Assembly (NCBI RefSeq): GCF_963259705.1
Contig: NC_081849.1
Coordinates: 58,500,093-58,564,092 of the forward strand
Length of the DNA: 64,000 bases
Source of the DNA: Myotis daubentonii
Taxonomy: Eukaryota; Chordata; Mammalia; Chiroptera; Vespertilionidae
Direction of reading: 5' to 3'
Shown here: piece by piece, positions 22,886 through 33,922 of the stretch
Position numbering within the stretch: position 1 is the stretch's first letter
How the letters are laid out: every line of letters begins with the position of its first letter
Made by a program: the position numbers and the translations under genes
Notes under the pieces: model-generated
Told to the model about the DNA's origin: nothing
The model's database searches: none
The model's input: only the letters and a program-made list of their open reading frames with translations

Positions 22886-23574
22886 ATTTTCAGCCCAAAA
22901 TAAGTAGAAAGTGTGTATTTGAAGGCAATAGGGTGAGAGATTGGGAACCAGGGAAGGAATGTGCAATAGAAATAAATTAGAGAACAAGATAGAGTGGCTT
23001 AGAGGAGCAGTGGTTTTGTTTAGCTTAAATGCATATGAGGGTTAGAAAATGAAAATATTTATACTGTTTGGAGAATTAGGAAAACTTCTGAAAAGATTTG
23101 AAGGTAGAGACAAACCTTAGCAGGTAGATGGGATTGGGGTGGGCAAAGAAGAGTGAGTGCACAGTGCCTTCCAGAGAAGGGGAGTATGTGGAGGAGAGAA
23201 TGGGGGTTGGTGAGTGAAGAAGGTATTTAAGCTATTGGCCAGTTATAAATTCCAAATTAGGAGAGTGATGGAAAAAAAAGTCAGTATGCCAAAGAAGGCT
23301 GTGTTATATAAAGTAATATATTATAAGGAAAAAAGATGGGTCAGTTGAGAGTAATTGTGAGTTGTGGAATAGAACATAAATGATAAAAAAAAATTCTGAA
23401 AATAAATGTAACCACAACATACGCAGCAATACCTGAACTAAAGGATGAGGGGAGGGGGGCGGTTTGCATACTTTTGCTGAAAATCAGTCAGAGATCATAA
23501 GGACCTGAATGGAGATCATAGTGTGGGAATGAGAATGGAAGAGAGTGTGAAACTTTTGAAAAGTAAAACCACCC
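22886..23574. other. Non-coding sequence, purine-rich
   Basis: No gene. Purine-rich text around 23090-23260 resembles an old L2-body-type repeat but cannot be assigned with confidence. Confidence 0.4.
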
Positions 23575-23775
23575 TTTGATGGTTAATTTTCTGTGTCAGT
23601 TCGGGCCTCCTGATGCCAAAATATTTGGTCAGAAATTCTTTCTGTGTGTGATTTTTAAGATGAGATTAACATTTAAATCTGTAGCCTAAGGAAAGCAGAT
23701 TGAACTCCATAAAGTGGGTGGGTCTCATCCAGTCAGTGGAAGGCCTTCATAGAACAGAAAATATATCTAAGACAT
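23575..23775 (+). repeat. Ancient LTR-class repeat fragment
   Basis: 'tttgatggttaattttctgtgtcag', 'atatttggtcagaaattctttctg', 'gatgagattaacatttaaatc' and 'gggtgggtctcatccagtcagtggaaggcc' match a common ancient mammalian interspersed repeat that I recall as LTR-derived. The exact family is uncertain. Confidence 0.55.
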
Positions 23776-23789
23776 ATCTAATATCAGTT

Positions 23790-24010
23790 TGGGCATTTGA
23801 TTGTGTGATGTTTAAATTGCAATCTTCAAATTGGTAGTTACAAAACAGTCACAGGGATCGAAGGTACAGCAGGGGGAATGTAGTCAATAATATTGTAATA
23901 AGTATGTGTGGCACCAGGTGAGCACTTGAAATATAGGGAGGGGGCACTTTGTAAAGTGTATGATTATCAATGAAAATAATATTGAATACAAACTGTAATT
24001 GAAAAATAAA
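23790..24010 (+). repeat. L1 3' UTR fragment
   Basis: 'ggtagttacaaaacagtcacagggatcg', 'gggaatgtagtcaataatattgtaataag' and the A-rich end 'ctgtaattgaaaaataaa' are the L1 3' UTR seen elsewhere in the window. Confidence 0.8.
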
Positions 24011-25206
24011 AAAATAAACTGTCTATGTGCCTTTAACAATTTTTTTTCCAACTGTACAACTTGAAATATGGTGAATTTCTAAAGATAGTTTGGAAAAATT
24101 ATGACTTCTCTATTTTAAGAATGTACAACATGTATGTTTGATATATTTGACATAGAAACTATCCAAAAGTTGTCATAAACTTTAATCCACTAAAGTACTA
24201 GCATTAAACTCTAGCATTTTAAAATGGAACTTACTGTGCCCTTAGGATACACTCTGTGTGTTAGATATTATTTATCATTCTGTCTGCCTTCTCACTTTCT
24301 GGTTTGCAGGAACACTGGTCGTTCTTGCTCAGTGACCGTCTGCAGTGTGCACCTTCCATCTGGAAATAATCTCCTGCCTTGAACTCACAAAGTGCTGATG
24401 CTGCTCTTTGTGCCATTCAGTGTCTCCTGTATTTACTGTGGGCTCCTTAATTGGGCCCGATTAACAGTTAAGAATTCTCTCAGGGAGTAAACATTGTCAC
24501 AGCAGTAATCAGAGATGTTCTTTCCTGGATCAATTCCTCTACATACAAAGTAAAACCTAAAAGTTTTATTTATTTCCAATAGCAATACTTTAACATTATT
24601 TATGATTACTTCCCACAGACCTCCAATGTATGGATTTCTTTGAAGGCCAATAATTTATCTTTGAAATAACTTTGTTTTCATGCATATTTATATCCAAGTC
24701 ATTTAGCCAATTGTCTTAGTTCTGTTTGTATTGGGTATAGGCACAAGCATCTGCTTTTACTATTTGCTTTTCAATCAAATATATAATAGTCTTAAAAATA
24801 AGATCTACATATTCAGGAACATACAGAAGCATTAGTAAAACTTTTGGGACAACTTTGTTCCACTTGTAAGTCACACTAATGACTGCTTTGCTTCCAGTAA
24901 TTTTCCATTTGTAACATTTTATACCTGGATACACAAATGTAATGCAATTGCACAAGGAAGCAATTATCTGCCTGGTGGAAGTAATGTACTTATCTCATTG
25001 AAACAATTGACTTGTTTAATAATACACAGAAGTTCTAGTTCTGCTCAGACTGTGGTTACCTGTAATTTATAAAGAACTTCCAGGAAAAATGAAGAGCCTC
25101 TGCTGTAATGGGATCAGCAACTGAATCCACTGGTTGTGAATGATAACTTTCCATGCAAAATTTTCTTCTAATGCAAACTTTTGTTTGGAACTATTTTGGG
25201 TTTCAG

Positions 25207-25253
<47 letters not shown>

Positions 25254-25890
25254 ATCTCTGGGTCTTGGCTAGATCTCTGGAAAACTGCACTCAAAAAGCT
25301 GTGTCTTGTGAGTTCCATGTCATGTGTCAGCACTATTTGGCCTGGCTCAAATGTTTCTTGGCATTTTCTGAGGACTTTGGCTCATCCCATCTATAGGATC
25401 ACATTGGATTCTGGAAATGCCCTACATGCCATAATTCATCTGCAAGCTAATTTGGGATTTATTGGGTTTTGTAGTGAGCTAACATCATTGGACAATTAAA
25501 GATTCAATATTTAAAAAATATTTCCAAGGACATGCCTACTTTAAAAATAATACAGGGAGAGACTACTTCTCCTTTAGCCCAGTGCTTATTCTTCTTATAT
25601 CCGATCTTGTCACAGAGGTCAGTGTTCTATTTTAATTCCTTATTATAATTTTTCCCCTCCTCAGCAGTTTCTAAAGCTATTGCAGGTCAACAGCTTTCTT
25701 CTTTTTTTTTTCTTTATTGAAGAGAGATTGCTCTGGCTCTTGGCTGACTCCAGTCTTGTGATGTGGGACTGATGTGGGTTTTTATTTTTCACTTTAAAGG
25801 TGCTGCCAAAGGTAGTTGATTTTGGTTATAGCACCATAGAGTGTTGGTGCCTGTAGGTGCTCTACAGATGATTTGATTCAGTGTCATTTT
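24011..25890. other. Non-coding stretch with a T40 run
   Basis: No supportable gene. The minus-strand frame at 24716-24955 has no recognisable features. The open frames around 25067-25499 exist only because of the poly(T) tract. Confidence 0.5.
25210..25249. repeat. Poly(T) tract, T40
   Basis: Forty consecutive T with no interruption. No SINE or L1 body is recognisable on either side; its length is likely to vary between individuals or assemblies. Confidence 0.95.
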
Positions 25891-26127
25891 ATTTTTTTAA
25901 AAATATGTTTTTGTTGATTTTTTTTAGAGAGAGAGAAAGGGAGAAGGGAGAGGGATAAAGAGATAGAAACATAGATAAGAGCGAAACATCATTGATTGGC
26001 CGTCTCCTGCATGCCCCCTACTGAGGATCCAGCCCACAACCGGGGTATGTGCCCTGACCAGGAATCAAGCCAATGACCTCTTGATTCCTGGATCAATGCA
26101 AAAACCACTGAGCCACACCAGCTAGGC
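25891..26127 (-). repeat. Ves-type SINE
   Basis: Inverted Ves relative: 'tttttgttgattttttttagagagagag', 'catcattgattggccgtctcctgcatgccccctactgagga', and the head 'aaccactgagccacaccagctagg'. It belongs to the variant with 'gaccaggaatcaagccaatgacctc' in the tRNA-related part, like the copies at 41389 and 48103. Confidence 0.85.
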
Positions 26128-26589
26128 TTAGTCTTCTCATTTTACATAGAAGGGGTCCATGCCCAGTTCTTAGTTGGCCCAGAAAGCCATGGCACTGTTA
26201 GGCTGAACGTCTGACCAACTTGCAAGGGAGCTGGTCCGTAGAAGCTCCCAGGACTTCTTAAATCTCTCTACCTTTTCTCCCCATTTCTTGCATCAGATTT
26301 TGTATATTTAGGTAGTTTCCTTAATCCCTTTTAAATTTAGCTTTTCATACCTCATATTAATTTGGAAAAACAGCCAACCTTTAATTGCTTTATATTTGTT
26401 GGGATTCCAGACTTTTATGTACTACTCTGTTCTCTTGTTCTTAGCTGCAAAGAACTAAATACAGGACACAGAAAGGGCTCAACATAACTGCTTTATTACA
26501 AATAATGTTGAGGTTTAGAATATATAGTGAATCCAAGGCTGAACCTGGCTTCCTCCCCCAACCCACTATTAAACTTAGCCACTGTTAAA
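26128..26589. other. Non-coding sequence
   Basis: No gene. A second TTTATTA (minus-strand TAATAAA) at about 26490 could belong to the LTR-like unit that follows. Confidence 0.4.
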
Positions 26590-27010
26590 ACAACTTCCAT
26601 GGCCCAAGCTTTTCTCCGAGAAGGGCTTTATTGAGCCAAATGCTAGCCAGAAGAGGACCAGATCCTGGGGCTCGCAGCCTGAGCCACCAGCAGCAGTGCT
26701 GGGTGGAGAAGACAACACGCCTGTCATCCTGGGGATGACAGGCTCTTTCATACATTACATTTTAGAGAAGAATGTTTTGTAAGAATTTACCTTGGCTACA
26801 GAGAACGGGGTAGGCAGGACAAATTGAACTAGGGACAGTTCTACGATAGGTGCAAAGTACATACAGAAGAAATATGTACTACTTTTGATTGGTTACAGGC
26901 AATAAGCCTGAAAGTTCATGGATTTGTGGGATGTGGGGGCATCTGGTGGACACTGTAGAAGTTGATTGATAGCTCCAGCTTACATTCAGGAGTGTGAGCA
27001 GGCTATTGTT
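26590..27010 (-). repeat. Probable ERV LTR, inverted
   Basis: Read on the minus strand it has the order of an LTR: a CCAAT box in 'cctgtaaccaatcaaaag' (about 26885-26902), a TATA-like 'gtatgaaagagcctgtcatcc' (about 26735-26755), a GC-richer leader, then 'ggctcaataaagcccttctc' with AATAAA at about 26625, as in many gammaretrovirus-like LTRs. I did not find TG/CA ends or a target duplication, so the borders are approximate. No viral gene is visible. Confidence 0.5.
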
Positions 27011-27589
27011 ATCCCTCCCCCGAACCCTCCCCCGCATCCTCCCATGAACTACTCTTGTCTCTTTCTCCCACTCTCTGGCTCTCTATAATATCATTTAGGA
27101 TATTGCAGAATTTTTCTCTTGTCTCAACCCAGTTATAAGTGGAGAAGTGTGGGACTGCAGGTTTCCACCCAACTTCCATGGAGGGTGATCCTCAGACCAG
27201 TGCTTCTGAGACCCCAGGACCTTCTGCCAGGACTCTGACCAATCACAGAAGCCCTGCCCCACCCACAGGAAGCAGTTCCTTTCAAGTAGCTCACCTTTTT
27301 GTGAGTATCTTTGTCTTTTCTTCGCCCCCCCCCCCCCGCTTTTTCCTCAGGCATGCTGACATCAATGGAATTTACAATTTTTTCCCTGAAAGATGAGTAA
27401 TTTTCTCATTATTCTCCTAAATAGAGTAAAAAGAGGAAGGGTAGTACAGTCAGTCTAGGGAACTGATTATTTATCATTGAGGATAATAAATAAGCATTAA
27501 GCCCCTGGTAATGAGTTGCCACCTTATACATATGACTACTTCATACTTATGGGAAACGAATAACTTCTCCACTTTCTCTTCTTCGAACA
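27011..27589. other. Non-coding sequence with a C-rich tract
   Basis: No gene. A run of C at about 27326-27338 and a GC-richer patch at 27130-27300 ('gaccaatcacagaagccctgcccc') of unknown origin, possibly more LTR sequence. Confidence 0.4.
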
Positions 27590-27814
27590 CTAGAGGCCTG
27601 GTGCATGAAATTCATGCACTCGGAGGATCCCTCAGCCTGGCCTGTGCCCTCTCGCAGTCCGGGAGCCCTTGGGGGACATCCCCATGGGGAGTGGGCCTAA
27701 GCTGTCAGTTGGACATCCTTAGCGCTGCCGCGGAGGCGGGTGAGGCTCCCGCCACTGCCGCTGTGCTCCTCAGCCGTGAGCCCCAGCTTCTGGCTGAGCA
27801 GTGTGGGAGCACAC

Positions 27815-27831
27815 TGACCACCAGGGGACAG
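27815..27831 (+). promoter_or_regulatory. CTCF-type motif (16/17) in Helitron 2
   Basis: TGACCACCAGGGGACAG fits the CTCF core except for one A where G is expected (position 14). It faces the motif at 27848-27864. Confidence 0.45.
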
Positions 27832-27847
27832 CTCCTACATTGAGGGT

Positions 27848-27864
27848 CTGCCCCCTGGTGGTCA
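27848..27864 (-). promoter_or_regulatory. CTCF-type motif in Helitron 2
   Basis: The minus strand reads TGACCACCAGGGGGCAG, fitting the CTCF core at all 17 positions. Confidence 0.6.
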
Positions 27865-27933
27865 GTGTGCGTCATAGGGACCTGTTGTTCAGCCGTTCAG
27901 TTGATTTGCATATTAGCCTTTTATTATATAGGA

Positions 27934-28769
27934 TGTTTAAGAAGAGAAAGCTGGGGAAGACTTTCATCTTTCTATTTACCATTTTGTTTAAACTCTAGAC
28001 CCGTACCAGCACCCACCATTATATTTTAATAAATATATTCCCAGTTATTCATAGGCAGATTCGAATGATCTTATGTTTGTTTTGCTTTTGTTTTCCTCTG
28101 GGCTAGTGGAATTAAGTAAAATTTCATGTCACAGAACTCTCTTGGAACTTTCAGTTGATTTTTAGTTTTATGTAGGTAGGTTTCTACTAGATCTCCCCCT
28201 CTCCCCCCAGACATTTTAAAATTATCTTATTTCTTTACCTTCTGAATTTAAGCCTTTAAGATAATTACCTATGACAGTTCAGAAAACACTTAATAGTTTT
28301 ATTCCTATTAAAGGATTTTTTTCCCCTTAGGATTTTTTGCCTTGTGGAGCATGTTGTACCTGTGTGCAGATACTTGTACTTAGCTAAGAGGTAAATGAAA
28401 AGTAATTTAATATTTGAATGTTCTGGATACTCCTGCTATTCTCATGGTTACTAGGCGTTTGCTTCCTTTTAGTAGGCTCAAGACCATTTCGATAAAAAGA
28501 TACAGAATTGCTGATGAGTAGACTTAAGATTTTATGTTTTAAGATGTTAAGATTTAAGATGTTCCAATACCAGTCTTGGAAACGAAATCATCATCTTTAA
28601 GATGAATTGTTTCTGACGTGGTTTAGCTGACATCTTGTCAAACATCATAATGTGTTTGCTTAGTGTCACTATCTGTTTCAGTGGAAACTAAGAGATGGCA
28701 CACAGAAAATAGCACAGTGGTAGGCACAGTCCACATTGGTTGGCACCTAGGCAGTGGTGGAGACTATGG
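27934..28769. other. Non-coding sequence
   Basis: No gene or repeat recognised. Confidence 0.5.
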
Positions 28770-28945
28770 GCTCCAGGGCTATGCACCTGGGCTGCAACTC
28801 AGTTCCAACACTGACTTTCAGAGTCTCTCTCTTTCAGTTTACTCACCTGTACAATTAATGGGCAGAATAATCAATGGTATGAACCTTAAAAAGTACGTTT
28901 CGAACACATGTAAAGTACTTCAGAACAGTATCTGAAATATCATAT
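28770..28945 (+). repeat. MIR SINE fragment
   Basis: 'gctccagggctatgcacctgggctgcaactc', 'ttcagtttactcacctgtac', 'gaataatcaatggtatgaacc' and 'gtaaagtacttcagaacagtatctg' follow MIR from its core to its 3' end. The open frame at 28663-28935 overlaps it. Confidence 0.65.
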
Positions 28946-29409
28946 GTGCTTTAACATGTTAGCTGTTCAATAGTCTTCACATTCCTAATTAGGTTCACGG
29001 ATCATCTGTATTTAAAAGTGTTTTTCTTAGGACACTACTATTTAGGAAAACCTGCACTAGAAAGTTTTTTTCTGAGGTGGGCTGGCTTGCATTTTCAGAG
29101 GCGAACTGTGCATCAAAAGATTGTGAGCCTTAATTTTGTATGATTTGGGCTCTTTGGTTGTCTGTGTGAAATTATTTAATGATTTTAGGCAATTTATTTA
29201 TGACTGCCAAACTGTATATATTGTTTTCACCAAACTGTAATATTGTATATATTGGGACTGGTTTGGGTACTGCAATTGTCCTGTACTCACAGTTGCTCAG
29301 ATTAGAAGGGAAATATTGAGGAAGTAACCCTCCTGTTATTGACAGACCTCAGTAAGCATACAATAGTTGGGTATTTTGGAGAAATGTAGGATAATATACC
29401 ACCCAGGGG

Positions 29410-29461
29410 CATAATACCCCATAATATGATGTATATTTGTTTGTGTGGATGGGGTATTATG
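29410..29461. repeat. 13-bp perfect inverted repeat
   Basis: CATAATACCCCAT (29410-29422) and ATGGGGTATTATG (29449-29461) with a 26-base spacer. A further ATTATGCC just outside (29464-29471) matches the outer GGCATAAT at 29408-29415. Confidence 0.8.
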
Positions 29462-29681
29462 TGATTATGCCAGTTTCATCACATAAGAAATAGTGAAGAA
29501 AAAGTTTTAATTTATTTTGCATAATAACTAACTTGGCTACATAAATTCCAGGAAAATAATTAGAATAACAGATTATGTTGAAGGTCTAAAGAAATATGTT
29601 TGACAACTTTTAATTTGCTTTCCTCCCACACACCACTTCCTAGTTTTTTTCTGGCACATCAGATGTGCCCAACACAGTGGC

Positions 29682-29716
29682 CCATCAGGGGGGAGTTGTG
29701 TGAATACCCCTGATGG
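29682..29716. repeat. 10-bp perfect inverted repeat
   Basis: CCATCAGGGG (29682-29691) and CCCCTGATGG (29707-29716), loop 15 bases. Confidence 0.75.
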
Positions 29717-30829
29717 TGGCATAACGCATTTTCTCATTTTGGTTACATTAATCAAACTAAGGGTAGAAGGAGCACTATATTTTGCAGATAATTTTATACA
29801 GACTTAAGACATAGCCTGCCCTTTCCTCCTAACCTCTGCATCCATGTGCCTTTTTAAAGTTAATACTAAAGTTTGTATCCACATGGTAAATGTTCACAAC
29901 AAATGCTGGTTTTAAGCTTCTTACTTTTCATAGTTGGACATCACTGGGTACAGGGATGAAGAGGGTTGACTGGGGGAAAACTGGAAAAAAAATAGCCACT
30001 GGCAAGTTTTTAAAAAAATAATATTTCTTTTTCTATTTTCCAGTTTCTTTTGGACCAGTTAATTTGCTGCTGGTTTTTCTTTGTTTGCTTGTTTGTTTTA
30101 AGCTTAAAATCAGCTTTAGTTCTTGATTTCCATAGAGAAAGAACTTTCCATCAGCATTTTTGTCTTTCATTTATTTACTGTATTAATTGTCCCATTATTC
30201 TTAGTCTTTCCTCAATTTAAATGCCAGAGTAAGTGCTATATAGTACTACATCTCAGGAATTGTAAATTTCTTTCAGAGGAATTAGTTTTGTTTTTAGCTT
30301 TGGTCTCATATGTGATCCTCCCGTGTATCCCTCAGTTTTGATCATCTACTAATAATTTATATGGGTTTTTTCCTTTTAGTTTTGAATTTTGGAGTAAATA
30401 ATCGCATAATCAGAAAGAAACTGTGCCTCAGCATACCAAGTTGTGCAATATGTCTGTTTCCTTTCAGTTTCAGATCATACTCATTTTCAATTTATATTGC
30501 CCTTTACATGTATGAGAGTCTTTAACGAGCAGTTTTCAAGAGCGGTTGTTGAATAATTGGTAGTTTATTTAATTATTCCTCTGATTTAAAGAGCTAGATT
30601 TATAATTTGCTCTTATAAATTATATCACCGCAGACATCTACTTGAATAGGTCTGTGTCCCACCCCCCCCCCCCTTTTTTTTTTTGGCAGTTATTGACTCA
30701 GTTTAAATTTTTTGGCCTTTAACATTAGGCTAAAGGTTTTCAATATTTTTATGGGTCAAACAATATATTTTAAAAATAGCCTTTGAACTATGTTGTCAAT
30801 TTGCTTTGCAATGAAAATTGCCAACAATA

Positions 30830-31200
30830 ATGTATGGCTTTATCAGTTTTATTTTTCCAAGAATCTGGACAGTGTTGGATATTATTTTCCAGAATTGTTG
30901 CATGTATTGGTTAAAAGTAAGGTACTTCAGTGTTCCTTTAATTTGTGTTGCTTTGATAGATAAAAATGCTTGAATGTTCTTTTTTATCCTTTGTATGCTT
31001 AATAATTTGATTTCCCCTGTGCATACCCTTGTTATTGCTTTTTGTTTCTTTGGGATTTTAGGTTTTTCTGTCAGATTGTTTATCCCATCTTTGTAACATA
31101 GAAATCAACTTTTATCTCCTGTATTTGACAAATGTATTTCTGGAACATGTTGTTTTCCTTATACCATGACTATTACTTTTCTTAGTATTAAAGATTAATC
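30830..31200 (-). repeat. Old L1 fragment, inverted
   Basis: 'cagtgttcctttaatttgtgttgctttgatag' in blocks, then 'ttgaatgttcttttttatcctttgtatgc' and 'cccatctttgtaacat' resemble the minus strand of an old L1 3' region. Divergence is high and the ends are approximate. Confidence 0.45.
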
Positions 31201-32285
31201 TGTTAAACAAATTTATACTTTTTTGCTTATTTTATTGACAAGGTTTAGAAAGCTATCGTTCTTTCAAAAATACTCAATTTTATTTTTTTGCTAATTTCTA
31301 TGAGCTAAATTATATATATTATACATACATATTTATACATATATACACAGATAGAGAGGAGATATTAGTATTATAATTATAAAGTATGATATAAAGTTTG
31401 CTCCATTTTCCCTCAGATGAACAAATGATCAAAATTAATTCCTCTGAAAGAAATATACAATTTCTGAAATGTAGTACTATGTAGCACTTACCTGGGCATT
31501 TAAATTCAGAAAAGACTAAGAATAGTGTGATAATTAGTACAGTAAGTAAATGAAAGACAAAATTTTACCGGTCATTCTATTCTTATTTATCAATCTACTA
31601 CAAATTTGATACTACTGCTTTATATAAATGATTAATGCTTTGTGATATGTTTAAAAATCTAGTAGATTCAGCTCTTCTTTTCCAAAATCATCGAGCTTCT
31701 ACAATGTGATAAAAAAGCAGATACAGAAATTACCCACTTTTCCATCCTGGTAATCAAAATTTTGCCAGGTTAAAAAACATGTAAAAAGGTATTTATTTTA
31801 TAATGTGATAAAAACCATTAAAAAAAAGGTGAATACTGATATGAGGTAGCACAGAGAATATTATATTTTCATGCTTATTTCTGTAGAATATATTTTCTAC
31901 TTCTAATAAAAGTTCTGTTTTAATTCTGATTGCTATTTTATATCTACAAGATAAAATGAGAACACTTGATTTTTAATCTTATAATCTTCTCACTCAGAAT
32001 TATTGTCGGTGTTGTCTCTTTTACTTACCAATTAAGTTCTGTAGTTTTCTTTAATATTTAATATGTGTTAGAAAAATTTCAGGTTAAACATGTATGTGTT
32101 AGGAATATTATTTGTGGTAATGTCCAGGTAATTCTAAATTTGATTTCTTTAAAAAAGTCTTTATATTGGGTTTAATACTTACCAGGAAATTGGAACACAT
32201 ACTCACTTCTTTATCTTTTCTTTATTGGGAGATGTGAAAACTCTCATTGATAATATTTCTGGGACTTGATAGGACTTAGGGTATA
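31201..32285. other. Very AT-rich non-coding sequence
   Basis: No gene. AT-dinucleotide tracts near 31310-31350. Confidence 0.5.
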
Positions 32286-32413
32286 TAAAGGGGTTGGCAA
32301 AAGTAGGCTTACAGATATGAGTATGCGAAACATAGTTTAATCTTGAGTTATTATTTATTAATTATTGTATTATGTATTTGTATTACAACTGTAGCCTACT
32401 TTTGCCCTCTGTA
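32286..32413. mobile_element. mariner/Tc1-type MITE
   Basis: A 128-bp element flanked by TA (32284-32285 and 32414-32415), the target of mariner/Tc1 transposases. The inverted ends share GGCAAAAGTAGGCT near the left end and AGCCTACTTTTGCC at the right end. The middle is AT-rich and non-coding. I recall similar TA-flanked mariner MITEs from vesper bats. Confidence 0.75.
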
Positions 32414-33349
32414 TAAGGTACAAACATAGAGGTGTCATTGATGTGTACTGATAGTTAATTTTTGAAACAAAAAATAGGCCAATGAGAAATTCTTGTGTGG
32501 AGAAAATTATATACTTTTGAAATCTGATTGAAATTGTAGAAAACAATCTGTGTTCCATAACCATGGAAACTTTAAGCTGATCATTTTTGGCATGTGAATT
32601 ATGGCTTCTATCATGGCAGCTGTTAACTGTGAAAAAAAGGGGATAAAAGGTCCTAAGGAGTTTTGAAAAATATAATATAAACACATATTAATTAAGTAAT
32701 AATCATTTCTGGAATGCCACTCATATTAGTTGTTTAAACCCTACTTTTAAAATGCAGAATAAAGCTTATTTTATTACTTCAGTGTTCTAAAAAATTATTT
32801 CTATTTATTTAAAAATATTTGTGTATTTGCAAATTAGGTTTGGAATAAGCAGGACCTCAGTGATGATGTAAATAAATCCCAAGGGAAGATTGTCTTTGGA
32901 TTTTTTCTTTTTATATTCAAGAACACTTCTCTTGGCTGGGATCCCATTATTAAAAAAAAAAAAAAAAAAGGTTGAGGTGTAGGGGAATAAATAGTCCCAG
33001 AGAGACTTCTTAAATTTCAGCCTTTCAATTACTCGATTATTCGTGTGGCTACAGGAGATGAAAGAATAATGAGGCGTTCATTTCCTATATGAATCATAAA
33101 AAATAATATGGGTATACACAGGGCCATTGACTTGAATAAATGGATAACTTTTCACAAATTCTCCTTCCGGGGAGCACAGTGTTTTGGGGATGCACACTGA
33201 AATTGTTTTAATTGTTTAAGTTCTGTGATTCAAGAGTAAGTTCAAGTGCAGGAAGAGGAGTAGCAGGCATATGATAATAAATGTGCCCCAGTGTTTATTT
33301 TATTTACTATATGCCCTGCCTAATTCAAAACTTATTTGAGACATCTTAT
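32414..33349. other. Non-coding sequence
   Basis: No gene. An A-run lies at about 32952-32969 without a recognisable retroposon body. The minus-strand open frame at 32370-32684 starts in the MITE and is not supported. Confidence 0.5.
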
Positions 33350-33363
33350 AAGAACATAGTTTA
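33350..33363. repeat. Left 14-bp target-site duplication of a Ves SINE
   Basis: AAGAACATAGTTTA, identical to 33595-33608. Confidence 0.92.
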
Positions 33364-33594
33364 GCCGAAACCGGTTTGGCTCAGTGGATAGAGCGTCGGC
33401 CTGCGGACTCGGGGGTCCCAGCTTCGATTCCAGTCAAGGGCATGTACCTGGGTTGCGGGCACATCCCCAGTGGGAGGTGTGCAGGAGGCAGCTGATCGAT
33501 GTTTCTCTCTCATCGATGTTTCTAACTCTCTCCCTCTCTCTCCCTTCCTCTCTGTAAAAAAATCAATAAAATATATTTAAAAAAAAGAAAAAAA
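33364..33594 (+). repeat. Young Ves SINE with Pol III promoter boxes
   Basis: Near-consensus Ves SINE. The tRNA-like head has box A TGGCTCAGTGG (33377-33387) and box B GCTTCGATTCC (33421-33431), the internal promoter of RNA polymerase III. Then come 'gggcacatccccagtgggagg' and 'gatgtttctctctcatcgatg', a CT-rich segment, and an A-rich tail (33557-33594). The perfect 14-bp target duplication and low decay mark it as the youngest-looking SINE here. It would be mobilised by L1 enzymes. Confidence 0.95.
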
Positions 33595-33608
33595 AAGAAC
33601 ATAGTTTA
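33595..33608. repeat. Right 14-bp target-site duplication of a Ves SINE
   Basis: Identical to 33350-33363. Confidence 0.92.
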
Positions 33609-33922
33609 CTTATGAATAAAGAAAAAGTATAGAGAAGAAAATATTCATTATTGGGAAAATATAAGTAAGTAGGAAATCCCAACTATAAAAAAATAAGTAT
33701 CTTATTTATTTTACACGTCATATCTCATACTACTTACGTGTTTTATACTTATGAAATCCTATATTTGTATCTTTTTAAAAGCAAATTGCATTCATGTTTC
33801 TTAGGAAAAGCACAGCTATATGAATCTCTAATTTCTAAAGAAATTCTTATACAGACCTTTACAAGGCATGTACCAATCACTATGCTTACTGTTAAGTGAT
33901 TCTCTTAAAGAGAATTCACTTA
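33609..33922. other. Non-coding sequence
   Basis: AT-rich, no gene. Confidence 0.5.

Larger units (their letters stand above)
27812..27867. repeat. 20-bp inverted repeat carrying both CTCF-type motifs
   Basis: CACTGACCACCAGGGGACAG (27812-27831) pairs with 27848-27867 at 19 of 20 positions across a 16-base loop. Confidence 0.88.
27590..27933 (-). mobile_element. HeliBat-type non-autonomous Helitron 2
   Basis: On the minus strand it begins TCCTATATAATAAAAGGC after an A and ends with the hairpin GTGCATGAATTTCATGCAC-like stem, then GGCCTCTAG followed by T. It is 344 bp, GC-rich, and has no replicase. Two CTCF-type motifs lie in opposite orientation within an inverted repeat (27812-27867). The 110-codon plus-strand open frame across it is element sequence. 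Confidence 0.92.
28946..30829. other. Non-coding stretch with two hairpin-forming repeats
   Basis: No supportable gene. It contains the inverted repeats at 29410-29461 and 29682-29716 and a C-run next to a T-run at about 30663-30683. Confidence 0.5.

Noticed and set aside
27511..27843. 110-codon plus-strand open frame
   Set aside because: Almost all of it is Helitron 2 read in the antisense direction.
33364..33440. tRNA gene
   Set aside because: The box A/box B segment is the tRNA-derived head of a Ves SINE, with SINE body, tail and target duplication following.
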